This document shows, piece by piece, positions 1 through 64,000 of a DNA stretch of 64,000 bases (the first letter of the stretch is position 1; every line of letters begins with the position of its first letter). The position numbers and the translations under genes are program-made. A model generated the notes under the pieces. That model did not search any database. It had not been told where the DNA came from and worked only from the letters and a program-made list of their open reading frames with translations. Source of the DNA: Zeus faber (Eukaryota; Chordata; Actinopteri; Zeiformes; Zeidae). Location: NCBI GenBank assembly GCA_960531495.1, contig OY482864.1:3493773-3557772 (forward strand), in the 5' to 3' direction.

Positions 1-412
1 TGAACTTGAACTACTGTGGTAACTGAAAATTGCAGAGGTAGTCTGTATGTGCAGCTGTTCAATCACGTGAGGGTGATCAGATCACACAATGTATTTGTCA
101 TAGATGTGCAGTAGATCAGAAATCGGAATCGGTAGGTCTGACTTAAAAAAAAACAGAAAATTGCAATTGTGTATCTCTAGTTGGTAAACATGTTCGGTAA
201 CCTTATGAGATGATGCATGTCAAGGGGTATATCCTAATGATATGAATTTGTATTCTGTATATAGTAAGCTGTAGTAGCTCGCATACGATGTTATTAGCCT
301 CGTTATGAGACGGCTACGATGTAAATAACTGATGTAGTCATTTAGCCACCATGGAGACTCCCTGTTACACTATTGTGGTACTCAAAATATTTTCCCAAGG
401 TTGGCAGGTCTG
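1..412 (+). mobile_element. Right end of the same transposon as 11939-13572
   Basis: This stretch matches about 13080-13572 with moderate divergence: the gatgatgcatgtcaaggggt block, the gagactccctgtta block and the terminal GTTGGCAGGTCTG at 400-412 are shared. It therefore seems to be the right part of a second copy, including a hAT-like end (atctcta near 172-180). The element ends only about 34 bases before a VPS35L exon acceptor. Confidence 0.6.
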
Positions 413-446
413 TAGCTTGTTTGTTTTTATCCTGCTTTCCTTTCAG

Positions 447-15216
<14,770 letters not shown>

Positions 15217-15920
15217 ACAAAAGCCTGGACCGGACCCTTTGCGTCACCCGACAAGGACCCGCCTTCAAAGACCGGCTCTGACCAGCTTGAACTTTTGGGA
15301 AGTGTTTGGTGTCCGTACGTCACCACGTCCAACAAGCCTACAAGCAAAAGCGTTTCTGAGACTGGACAGTTCCGCTGCTCCCTGTGATGTCTACCCCTTC
15401 TGTCCTAAAATGTGTTGCTTCATTCATATCCAAGTACACTGCAACACAAAATTGTAAGTGCATTGTTGGTGTTATATGGCATAAGTGGCTGCTCTGTTAT
15501 CAACTTCGCTAACGCACAATATGAACCGTAACCCCACCTTTTTGTTACGTTTTTTTTTTTGTTTTTCTTTCACGATAGACCGTGAAGACGAGATGGCCTT
15601 TTTCTGACAGTAGGAAGTTGAGTTTCTGAAATTGTCTCCACTTGGATAGTTCTTGGTTCCCAAAAAAGTCCCTGCAAGCGAGGTGGTACTTTTCAGGGCA
15701 ACAGGAACAACGCCAACACAGTGATTGTGTCAAATGCAAGCGAATGTGAGGATCGTCAAGGACACCAACCAAGATCCATTTTTAAATACTGGTCGGTAAA
15801 CAGCTGATTTAAGGACTGCTCAGGTTTCCGTTTAAGAAGGTTCCGAGCCAGATGATCCCAGTGCCTCATTTCTGCTTCAACTATAATGATGCAAAATAAA
15901 GGCGTGGTCAACAAGACAGC
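15217..15920 (+). other. vps35l: VPS35L 3' UTR and poly(A) signal
   Basis: The region runs from the stop codon to a canonical AATAAA at 15895-15900. No other coding potential was seen in it. The signal lies about 680 bases after the stop. The transcript end converges with that of GET4 on the other strand. Confidence 0.6.
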
Positions 15921-17945
15921 CTGGAGCAAATTCTTATTAGTTTCTGTTTATTTACTCAATTAATGAATCATCAAAAAGGCAAAAAATCCCCACCAGCATT
16001 CAGGAGTTATTTAAAAAAAACAAAAAACAATGTTGACTAACACACTCGATAGGCAAGACGGAGACCGGTCCAACCGAGCAGTTGGTTGCACTTCCAGGGT
16101 TGCTTTCAGAATCGAGGCATAATATAAGATTTATTTCCAGTTGATGCATGAATGAAAGATTTTCAATAATGCCCAAAAGTCAATATTGCTGCAGTTTCCC
16201 CATTATATACACACACACACACACACCAAAGCAACCAAAACTGTTATCGCTGCAGGCCTGAATGCCATTGTTTTGCTTTTCATAAGCACAGAGTAAATTT
16301 AGTAAATATTGAGGTCTAACATTTGGAATGAAATGACTTGTGCTGCGTTTTTTTTTTTTGTTTTTATGTATCTTTCTGCACATCTCTCACCCCCAACAAT
16401 ACTAGGTCCATTTGCCAATACTCAACACGTTTAAAGTTTAATGAAATCACATACCAGGGCCCATACATTAAGAACTCAACTCTATCCTGTCACTTTTGTT
16501 TTGTAACAATATTGAATTACACGCCTAGTCATTTCAATATAAATAAATAAAACATTATACAGACAAATCTAAGGTGGGCTTCAAAGTGTGCAAAGTCAGA
16601 TTGTGGAAGTGGATTGCCCCACCCTCACTGTAGTTTATTCTGAACTCCAACCCAACCTCAAAACCTGTCACATCTGGCGTGAAGACCCCCCCCACCCCCA
16701 AAACCAGATATAGACACACCAATGTAGCCAACGCCCAACACTTTGATGTGCTCACTGAAGAAAATGGTTATGCTCCAAATTTGAGCATTTGTTTTATTTT
16801 GATTTTCCGCTCCCGGATATTACAAGAAAAAATAAAATAAGTCTCATGGCCTGTGAGGTCATGAGCTTTGTTATACTGACACACACCCATCAAAAGACTT
16901 GAGACGCTCAACGACGCAGTTTAATAGTATCCACTGTCGTTGAGCCTCAAACACAAGTAATAACTGATACTCAGGCTCAGCTTGTGCTGTTTAAACCAAA
17001 GTAACTACCGGGTGTGGGGGGTGATTCCGTTCAAAACAAGCATTGTACATTTGTTAACACACTTACTGTACACACGCGCAAAGTATACAAATGTTCGTGT
17101 ATAATAAGTCAGGGTTGCCTGTGCAACGATTTTATTTGACCCTCTAATAAGACTTGAATCATGTAGTACCAATACACTTTGATTTCTTTGTTCTGACCCA
17201 CAGTGGCTGTTATTACAACTTTACAGAGGTAGCCAATTTATACTTTTTCTTTTTTTGTCCCTGTAGATCCAAATTCATACATTGTAATACGGGACTGTCG
17301 TCTTACACTTGACTAGAAGTCGCATAAGCTTGAGCTGAAGCACCCCAAATGTGGTCACTGTGGCTGGTCAGTGAGCAGTGAAGTAAAACGTGGGACTTCC
17401 ACAACGGTTACATCTGTATAGGGAATACCAGTGTTTGCAAATACACCCCCCGCCCCCCCAATTCAACTTTACAACTAAAGAAAGAAAAAATAGATTTCAA
17501 ATATTGACAGTTAAGATGTCAGATGACATTGTGTGATCTCTTTGTGTTTTTTTTTGTTAACCAAACAAAAACAAAGAAAACTAGTGTTCCAAAACTAACA
17601 ACAAAACTTTAAAATAATATTTATATAGAATTTCCCAATTCATCATGGGTAGAGCTTGCCGCAGTCTGTCCGGGAGGCCTGAAGTAAACCAACCCCCCCC
17701 CCCCCCCCAATTTCCCAATGAAAGCCGAGAACGTGGAGGGTGTGCGTGTGCGTGTGTGTCGGACGGGAGAAGGGTTTGGGAAAACGAGCAGCCCTCTCAC
17801 AGAAAGGTGTGTGGTGTGTGTGTTGTGGCGTGCGTGTATGCGTGTGTGTGTGTGTGTGTGTGTGGGGGGGGTAGAATGGGGCATCCACTTGTCTTTATTT
17901 ATTTTTTTTTATTTTGTTAACCCTTTATGCCTCTTCCTCCTCCCC
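15921..17945 (-). other. get4: GET4 3' UTR / convergent spacer
   Basis: No coding frame of interest. On the minus strand AATAAA occurs at 15947-15952 and 16130-16135, so GET4 transcripts may run almost to the VPS35L cleavage site. The region contains short AC (about 16207-16225) and GT (about 17840-17862) tracts and a C run near 17692-17709. Confidence 0.45.
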
Positions 17946-33178
<15,233 letters not shown>

Positions 33179-33384
33179 CTTTGTTTGCTCCGCAGTCGCT
33201 CTTGCCCAACCGGGCGACAGTTCAGTTCGGGCGTACCGAGTTTGACCCTCTTCGCTCGCCGTAGCGCTTCGTACGCGCTTTATGATGTACAAATAGGTTA
33301 CCAATCATTCCAGAAAAATTTATTTAAGAGTACAATAAACCTCCAAAAAAGTCTCCAGCCATGAAAAAAAAAAAAATATTATTC

Positions 33385-33428
33385 ACATACTTGTCAAGTC
33401 AAACTAATGTTTGACTTGACAAGTATGT
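33385..33428. repeat. Perfect 20-bp inverted repeat with 4-base spacer
   Basis: Arms 33385-33404 (acatacttgtcaagtcaaac) and 33409-33428 are exact complements around TAAT. The right arm's last base coincides with the start of the 245-bp duplicated copy at 33428. It lies between SUN1's 3' end and GET4's 5' end. Confidence 0.95.
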
Positions 33429-33672
33429 CAATAAGATGTCAAACCTCACCTAAATCTAAGTCTTTACTACAGCTCTGGGTGCATGTTGGATGGGCTTTGT
33501 AAAATTAAAATTCACAGGTGAATTTCTATGATTCTTAAAAAAACAAGAGGAATCCAATTTACTTCAGCAAATCAATTCCATAAGAGAAAAAAAAGCTACA
33601 ATAGTGGCATGTGGCCACTATTGTACCAATATTTTGGTTAATTGTTTACAGCATCAGTTGCTATAAAATGGA
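33428..33672 (+). repeat. 245-bp duplicated segment, copy 2
   Basis: Near-identical to 28987-29231. It lies in the spacer between SUN1 and GET4, about 250 bases upstream of the GET4 start codon. Confidence 0.9.
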
Positions 33673-33795
33673 CCCAATGGTTTAATATCATTCAGTAAAA
33701 TAAAACATTATCCACGGTAATGACTCAGCTGATTATTTCATAAGCTACACACATAAAAAAAATGCAACAGAGAATATTAACTTAAATCAAAGATC

Positions 33796-34543
33796 TTTAT
33801 TACAACATTCTGAAAGCATGTGTGCACTGTATTAAAACAATAGTTGGAACACCTTTTAGAAAAAGGTCAAAAGTCAAACGTTTTGAGAAAAATATGTACA
33901 AAAGTTGCCCGTTACAAAAGTAACTTAAAAGACGAGGGGAGCATACTTTATAGTGGCCACTTGCAGGAAGAATAAAACAAAGTAGTTTTTATTCAAGAAA
34001 AAGTTAAATAAATATAAATGACTACCTGTATATTACACATGTACTTCAAATTAATTAGCAGCAAACATTCCAATTGCCAGAAAGCAACATGGATATATTT
34101 TGCTATTAGCACACTTAAAAAGACAAACTATTGTACATTCCTCTGGCATGCTAGATAGACTAGATTCAGTCATGCAATCTGCACCTTATAGGTGTTTTTG
34201 CAAAGCCTAGTCCTCCATGTAAAAACCGAGTGGTTGCATTTTGTCTTGGCACAATAGAGGAGCTCCAGCGTAATCCGTTAAAGTAATTTGTGCAAAAGTG
34301 GAGTCCTTCAGGGATCGTCTAAAAGACACCATGCTCTCTTCTAAAGAGGTCTCACAAACTCAACCTACCCACTTGTGACACAAAACTAAAATAAACTCAG
34401 AATACAGCATTTGACATGGATCCTAGCTCATATAAGGTAGCATTGGCATGATTGGGAGAATTCTGTGCTTACTTTGTGTGACACACACACACACACACGC
34501 GCACACGCACACACACACACACACACACACGCGCGCACATTCC
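33796..34543 (-). other. sun1: SUN1 3' UTR with poly(A) signal
   Basis: Minus-strand AATAAA at 33796-33801, about 740 bases after the stop codon. A CA tract (34481-34538, with CG interruptions; UG in the mRNA) begins six bases past the stop codon. Confidence 0.6.
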
Positions 34544-48664
<14,121 letters not shown>

Positions 48665-51600
48665 CTGGAAGCGGGAGGGGACTGATGAGAAGATGAGAAG
48701 AAGATATATCGGAGAAAGAGCACTGTGCTCATTGCAACAGCAACAGGTGTGTTCTTTTTAGCAGCTCTTTGTGACCCACATTTTATTTCAAGCAAACACG
48801 AGCTAGGTCCAAGCTGAAAACCTACATAGACAGCTTTTCTAGGCTCTCTTCCGAGTACCACCATTGATTATAGCCCAAAATACTCCTGTCAAAATCCAGC
48901 ACAGGTTTTAAACAGGAAACAACTTGCAGGAAGAAGTGGGGAGGACAGTATAACCTTGGAGGTAGGCATAGCATTGCATGTGCTACTTGTATGGAGAGAA
49001 ATTCATGAATTACACTGGAACATTACAAAAATGTGAGGCACAAATTGCACAAAACTGCAATTTGGTAGATGACTGATTGGACAGTGATGAATGTGAATTT
49101 TATTTTGGCGCAGTTGCTTGGTCATTTTTGGATTGAAATGACTACAACAGCATTTGGAGGAACAAGTGAAATGTGCTTAGCATTCAGTTTTGTTACCGTT
49201 TAAAGACTAAGTTCATCCACTGGTGTGAGCCTCACTCAGAATTTTGAAAAATGCTGGCAATTGGTGGGGGAGGATTGGACCACCCTTCCACTAAAAGAAC
49301 AAATCTGTTTCCCTGCCCACTTTGGGCTGGGTGGTAGATTGTGTTCCAACTGTTGATGATGTTCTGAGCCACACTTACCATATACACCGATAAGCCAGAA
49401 CATTAAATCCACCACTAATAATGTGTCGCTCCCCCTCATGCCGCCAAAACAGCTCTGACCCATCAAGGGATGGACTCCACAAGGCCTATGAAGATATCCT
49501 GTGGTATCAGGCACCAAGACGTTAGCAGCAGATCCTAGGGCCTGTAAGTTGCGAGATAGGGCCTCCATGGATAGGACTTGTTGTTCCAGCACATCCTACA
49601 GATGCTGGATCAGACCCTAACCCCGGCCATCCACATGATGTAGAAGAAAACATGCTTTATCAGACCATGCCACCTTCTTCCATTGCTCCATGGTCCAGTT
49701 CAGACTTGCCCATTGTAGGCGCTTTCGGTGGTGGACAGGGGTCAGTATGGGCACTCTGACCGGTCTGCGGCTATGCAGCGGCATACGCAGCAAGCTGCGA
49801 TGCACTGAGTGTTCTGACACGTTTCTGAGATAGCAAGCATTAACTTTTTCAGCAATTTGTGCAACGGTAGCTGTTCTGTGGGATCAGACCAGATGGGCTA
49901 GACTTCGCTCTGCACACGCATGAACGCCCATGACGTTTTCGCCGGTTAACTTAATCCAATTAAATGTTGTGGCTGATCTGTGTATAATGCAGATATCCCA
50001 ACAACTATGATAGCTCAAGGACTGTTGAGACTCACCTTTGAAGTAAACTGACATGGTGAAATTTTGACACAGACCAAAGGTATGAGTAGAAACAGCAATA
50101 AACCACTGAAGAAAGTGTGAAAATCGGTGTTATCCCACATACTTGACAGCAACATGTGCAAATCCTGTATCCTGCTAAAGTACAAAATAAAGTAATCCAC
50201 CAAAACAAATTAAGAGCCAGGAAACAATTAGCAAACAGTGGCAAGGTAAAAGGAATAGGCAAAAACAGATGAAAATACACACAGATCACTCCAGCCCCAA
50301 CTGTCCAGATCCCCCTCTTCATCGGAGACACTCATTCCAGCGTGATCTGTTGCCCACCGACATCACACCAAAACACACACACGGCACTCCTGCGCAGCAA
50401 GGGGATCAAGCACCTTAGCCCTACTTAGCGTACAATCCAACTGCTCTGACAGTAACTTTCTGTTAGCCAGCACCACCCCCCTTCCCACCTGTTCACACAC
50501 ACCCTCCAGCGTTTGGGAGCCATGCTGCTATCTCCTAGGCTATGACTCAGATTTCTCTCAGCCTTGGGTTCAATAGACACGCAATACCCTGGCTGGCAAT
50601 AATTCTTTGACCCCAGAAAGATTGTATTACATGACCAGGTTGGCGCAGAAGTTTTAAATTCAAATACCCTTGCTGACAATGTCTATAAAGACCTACAGTA
50701 GTAGAACCACAGTGGAGGTGGAATTAACCGGTTTAAGCCATTATGGCTTTAGGCACCTAGAAATGCACACTTGACCACAGCGTGGCAGTCCATTCATGAT
50801 CGGCTACAGTTGTAGGAAGCAAATGCAAGTTTTCAAGAGTGAAATGTGGTGGAGGGGGAGCCGCTGTGCCTCTGTTGAGAAGGAATGGTAAGCTACTAAT
50901 GGATTCGCCAGCAGCTCTTGCCATGAGCCAATTACAGACTATTACTATGCTGCCGTTACCCTATTGAGGGGGCTGTTGGACCCACTGTGGGAAACTGAGA
51001 TGATGACTGGAATGCTTCTTTTATACTGTTATTTAAATTGGCCATACTAAACACCAATGAAAACAAAGAAAGCCTTGGGATTTCCTGATTCAGTCAGTCG
51101 TAAAATATTACAATGCATGGTGATAAGCAAAATTGGTTTACATATTACCAAAGAAGATGAGAGTTAATAGCAGCAGGTACAGAGTTCTGCTGCTGCCAAA
51201 CAATAAAAGTTAAAGTCAAAATGACATGTAGGTTTACCAGCAGCTTTTAATGCGTTGATAGTCACCAGTGTTGCATTTGATCCATAGAAGGACATCAACA
51301 CATGTTGACAGTGTTGAGGATTTTTGGATGGGAATAGGCAAGTTAAACCATTATATCTCATGACCTTAGCAACCACCAACATGCAAAGTTGGCTAATTTA
51401 GCTTATGTTTTAGGCTAAGACACATTCCAAGGATGAAGACAAAAATAAAACGTTGGAAGCTATATCATCATCATGGGCAGATGCTTACTCTTCAGTACCC
51501 ATCTCAGCCATCGGCTCTATCAAGTACACCACTTTATCTACAAAAAAAGGAATCCATTTCTACTGAATATTATCACAGTACTACCATTTTGGATATGGCA

Positions 51601-52920
51601 AATGTTTCAAAGGCACTCTCACTAGTACTAGGCCATAGCGATTCATCCCTAATCTATTCTTTGATGAATAAACCAACAAAAACCTGTCCAACTAAAATGT
51701 ACTAAATAGGATTGCTCTTACAGCATTGCCCTAATACTAATTTAGCCACCACTGAACCACTACTAAAACATTCCTACACTGGTTCTCGTCCTTGTATAGC
51801 TTCTTACATAATAGCAGAGCACGGTTTTATTTTGCGGGGTCTGCTATCATGTAGCAGTAGCTATTGATCCTGCACCATAGCATGGTACTGCAAGTGCCAA
51901 ACTGAGTCATTTGATTATCTCTTTTGTATTTTCGTGGTGAGCATCCTTGAAAAAACTGAAAGATGAAAAGCAAATATCTGGAGGATTTATAGAGGTTTGG
52001 AGGAGGACTAAAGTATTCTTCTGAATGCTCCTCTATGGTCACAGCCTGATAGGTTGTGGCTGGTCTCTAATATAAGGAGTCAACTCGAGTGCCAAGTTGC
52101 ACACTACCATCCTCACACATGCCAAATGGCTGTGTGATACTTAAACCAACCAGAACAGGCAAGTGGCAGATAAAATTATACTGACAACAGTCCTCTGACC
52201 TCTGGTTAGTTTGAGGATATTTAGTCTATGTGTGCAAAGGCAAAGTGCAAAGACAGCAATCCGGTTGTTTGCTTCCTTTTGGCTGTACTAGATGATGATC
52301 AGACCTCAGACTAGAGCTGATGAAACAGCTCTAGTCTCTAAAATGGAATGGGGGGCTGGGTGCATTTGAGATGGTCTTCTGGGCTGGCCAACTGAGTACA
52401 AATTCCATGAACAAAATATATAACTGTCCGAAAGGCCAAACATGCTTGTTGCCTGTTAAGAGTGATATGATTGACTTCAGATGCAATTGGAACACAACCA
52501 ATGTATATAAATGGGTGTCAGGACATTATTTAAGCTATGCATTAAATAACAGAAAAAAGGCTACGGTGACAATCATTTTTTGCACCTTTTTAGTATCCCA
52601 TAACTTCCCCCCTGTGTCTGTAAGAACTTTTACAACGTTAATGAATGCAATGGAGATTGCAGTGAACTCAATGTCTGCCTGCACTCTGGTAGCAAGTACC
52701 TAGACTGGATAGAGAGAAAAAGGAAGGGCCTTTAAAACGAGGACCAATTCGCTTGCAGTTCCAGTATGACGGACAAATCAACGCCCCCCACTGGGCGGAA
52801 TCGCGCGAAAAGCGAAACGTCAAATCTTCGAGGAACCTTGGATCGCTTCAACGCCAGGTTACCGCACAAACAGTGACCGTTTCCATGCAGCTAACATTAC
52901 CATGAGATACGTTTACATAC
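48665..52920 (-). other. SUN1 5' intron(s), contents
   Basis: Should contain the exon with the SUN1 initiator codon, which I could not find. It also contains a Tc1-like remnant (49381-49986). CpG-containing sequence at 52735-52860 includes an E2F-like site (tcgcgcgaaaa near 52801) and a CCAAT motif near 52743. Minus-strand ATG frames near 50330 (MSVSDEEGDLDSWGW) and 50053 (MSVYFKG) were considered, but their donor phases do not fit the exon at 48664. Confidence 0.4.
49381..49986 (-). mobile_element. Tc1-like transposon, internally deleted, with TIRs
   Basis: Ends TATACACCGATAAGCCAGAA and, in reverse complement, TATACACAGATCAGCCACAA, each beginning with the TA target. Minus-strand frame 49617-49820 encodes a piece of transposase: SEHSVHRSLLRMPLHSRRPV, then TPVHHRKRLQWA and MEQWKKVAWSDK. 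The conserved helix-turn-helix start and the DDE-containing 3' part are mostly lost, so it is dead. About 606 bases, against an expected 1.3-1.6 kb. Confidence 0.85.
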
Positions 52921-53030
52921 CTTCAACGAAGCGCAAAATAACCTCTTCCCACAGTCGGTCAGTTAGCTGTCGGCTGCTAACCGCGTAGTGAAGCCAACAA
53001 ACACTGGGCAAATTGGGTGTTCTCTGAAAA
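52921..53030 (-). other. sun1: SUN1 putative non-coding first exon
   Basis: Minus-strand sequence ending GTTGAAG/GTATGTAAAC is a strong donor at 52921. A second donor-like end, GTGGAG/GTAGTT, near 53180 may mark an alternative first exon. Exact transcription starts cannot be placed. Confidence 0.4.
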
Positions 53031-53410
53031 GCACAGAGGCACAACATACTAGAATATCACTTAGGACAACAATAATACTATAAAAATAACTTTTATTATT
53101 ATATAACTATTATTATAATAATACTCTCCTACTCTCACCACTGAGAACAGAACAGCTGAGAATTGTTATACATAAACTACCTCCACCGCTATGTCGAGCC
53201 TCGGGGTGACGGCGACATTCCACAGGTTTTTATCAGCGCCACCTCGTGGCGGGAACAATAAATAGCCGAGCAGCGATTTATCTTTGTCGTGACATAAAAA
53301 AAATAATTGCATCGCACAATAACTATTTATACAGTAATAATTATATCATACATACAGGAAATAATTTTAAGTAATCCAATACAATACAATTAATAAGTAA
53401 GAAAAAAAAG

Positions 53411-53539
53411 TACGTGAACCGGAAGTAGAACTCTCGGCACCGCGGTCGCTGCAGCCATCAACACCGTGCACACGTGTTTACGAAATAGACCATCTGGGGA
53501 GAGGGAACCTAACTTAAAACGTATTCTCTTCAACCTACG
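53411..53539 (+). promoter_or_regulatory. heatr1: HEATR1 core promoter and non-coding first exon
   Basis: An ETS-type site ACCGGAAGTA (53418-53427) stands at the head of a CpG-rich stretch. A donor ACG/GTAAAT follows at 53539. The next acceptor is CTCTCTCAG at 53985, so exon 2 starts at 53986, 17 bases before the ATG. ETS-containing, TATA-less promoters are typical of housekeeping genes. Confidence 0.55.
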
Positions 53540-53800
53540 GTAAATTGAATCAATGTGTTAAACTAGTAACTGCATTACGAGTAAGGTTATTGCTAATTTC
53601 AGAACCAACGAAGTGTATCTGTATGCATGACTCATCTAATGGCACACATGTAGCGTACTCGAATGTGACTAACAGTGTTAAGAGTTATTGTATTTACGAA
53701 TAACATGAAAACCGATCATCAAACTGCCTTGGAGACTGATTCTATGTAATAGATTAAAAATCCGGCGATGATCTGTACTTCTATTTGGCTAACTCGTATC

Positions 53801-53935
53801 GATCCGCATATGGCTATGATACCATAACATATAATACCATACCATATCATGCCATACCAAACCACATCACAATAGAACCAAATCACAGCACCTTATGCTA
53901 CATAACATCAGATCGTATCATTTCATACCATGTCA
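53801..53935. repeat. Degenerate CATAC/ATACC-rich repeat
   Basis: Irregular short repeats of the accatac/atcata type in HEATR1 intron 1. No coding meaning. Confidence 0.5.
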
Positions 53936-54002
53936 CAGGGCCTGGACATCATGATATAGAACAGCAATGGTTGTTTCTCTCTCAGATTGGAAGAACGCCC
54001 CG

Positions 54003-64000
<9,998 letters not shown>

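Noticed and set aside
50033-50055. Minus-strand MSVYFKG with a strong donor as the SUN1 start exon
   Set aside because: Donor phase does not fit 48664 and the peptide does not resemble SUN1; could be a 5' exon of an unknown isoform.
50284-50345. Minus-strand MSVSDEEGDLDSWGW frame as the SUN1 start exon
   Set aside because: Its possible donor (A/GTGATC) leaves one base, while the next exon needs two; no match to the SUN1 N-terminus as recalled.

Overview
This is nuclear DNA from a ray-finned (most likely teleost) fish. The evidence is four intron-containing vertebrate genes whose exons read through in frame across consensus splice sites, very long (CA/GT)n tracts, Tc1-like and hAT-type DNA transposons, tRNA-headed SINEs and a fish-type LINE. 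No bacterial, plasmid or viral gene content was seen. The species cannot be named from the sequence.

Layout, left to right. (1) 447-15216, + strand: the last 21 coding exons of VPS35L (retriever complex subunit), entering from the left edge and ending with a stop and a poly(A) signal at 15895. (2) 17946-33178, - strand: complete nine-exon GET4 (322 aa; tail-anchored protein targeting and BAG6 complex), convergent with VPS35L. (3) 34544-48664 plus 5' exons up to about 53 kb, - strand: SUN1 (inner nuclear membrane LINC-complex protein). Twenty coding exons are resolved, but the exon carrying the start codon was not found. SUN1 lies just upstream of GET4 on the same strand, the order I recall for the human 7p22 genes. 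(4) 53.4 kb to the right edge, + strand: HEATR1 (UTP10 homologue, ribosome biogenesis), from a non-coding first exon through coding exon 10, cut by the window end. SUN1 and HEATR1 are head to head with their 5' ends a few hundred bases apart.

The four genes have housekeeping roles in different compartments (endosomal recycling, cytosolic chaperoning, nuclear envelope, nucleolus); nothing suggests they form one pathway. The rest is introns and spacers loaded with mobile DNA. This includes a decayed BED-finger hAT transposase inserted inside a CA microsatellite and itself split by a SINE; two internally deleted Tc1-like copies; several hAT-type non-autonomous elements, one with a perfect 8-bp target duplication; a nested transposon pair at 11.9-13.6 kb; a LINE remnant with an embedded MITE-like copy; a foldback element; a near-perfect 307-bp tandem duplication; and a 245-bp dispersed duplication abutting a 20-bp-arm palindrome.

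The most unusual signal is the relation of dinucleotide repeats to genes. Seven long tracts (six if two are halves of one) all lie so that the pre-mRNA carries (UG)n, and two SUN1 splice sites, one donor and one acceptor, are built directly from the repeat. No wholly new biological system was identified.
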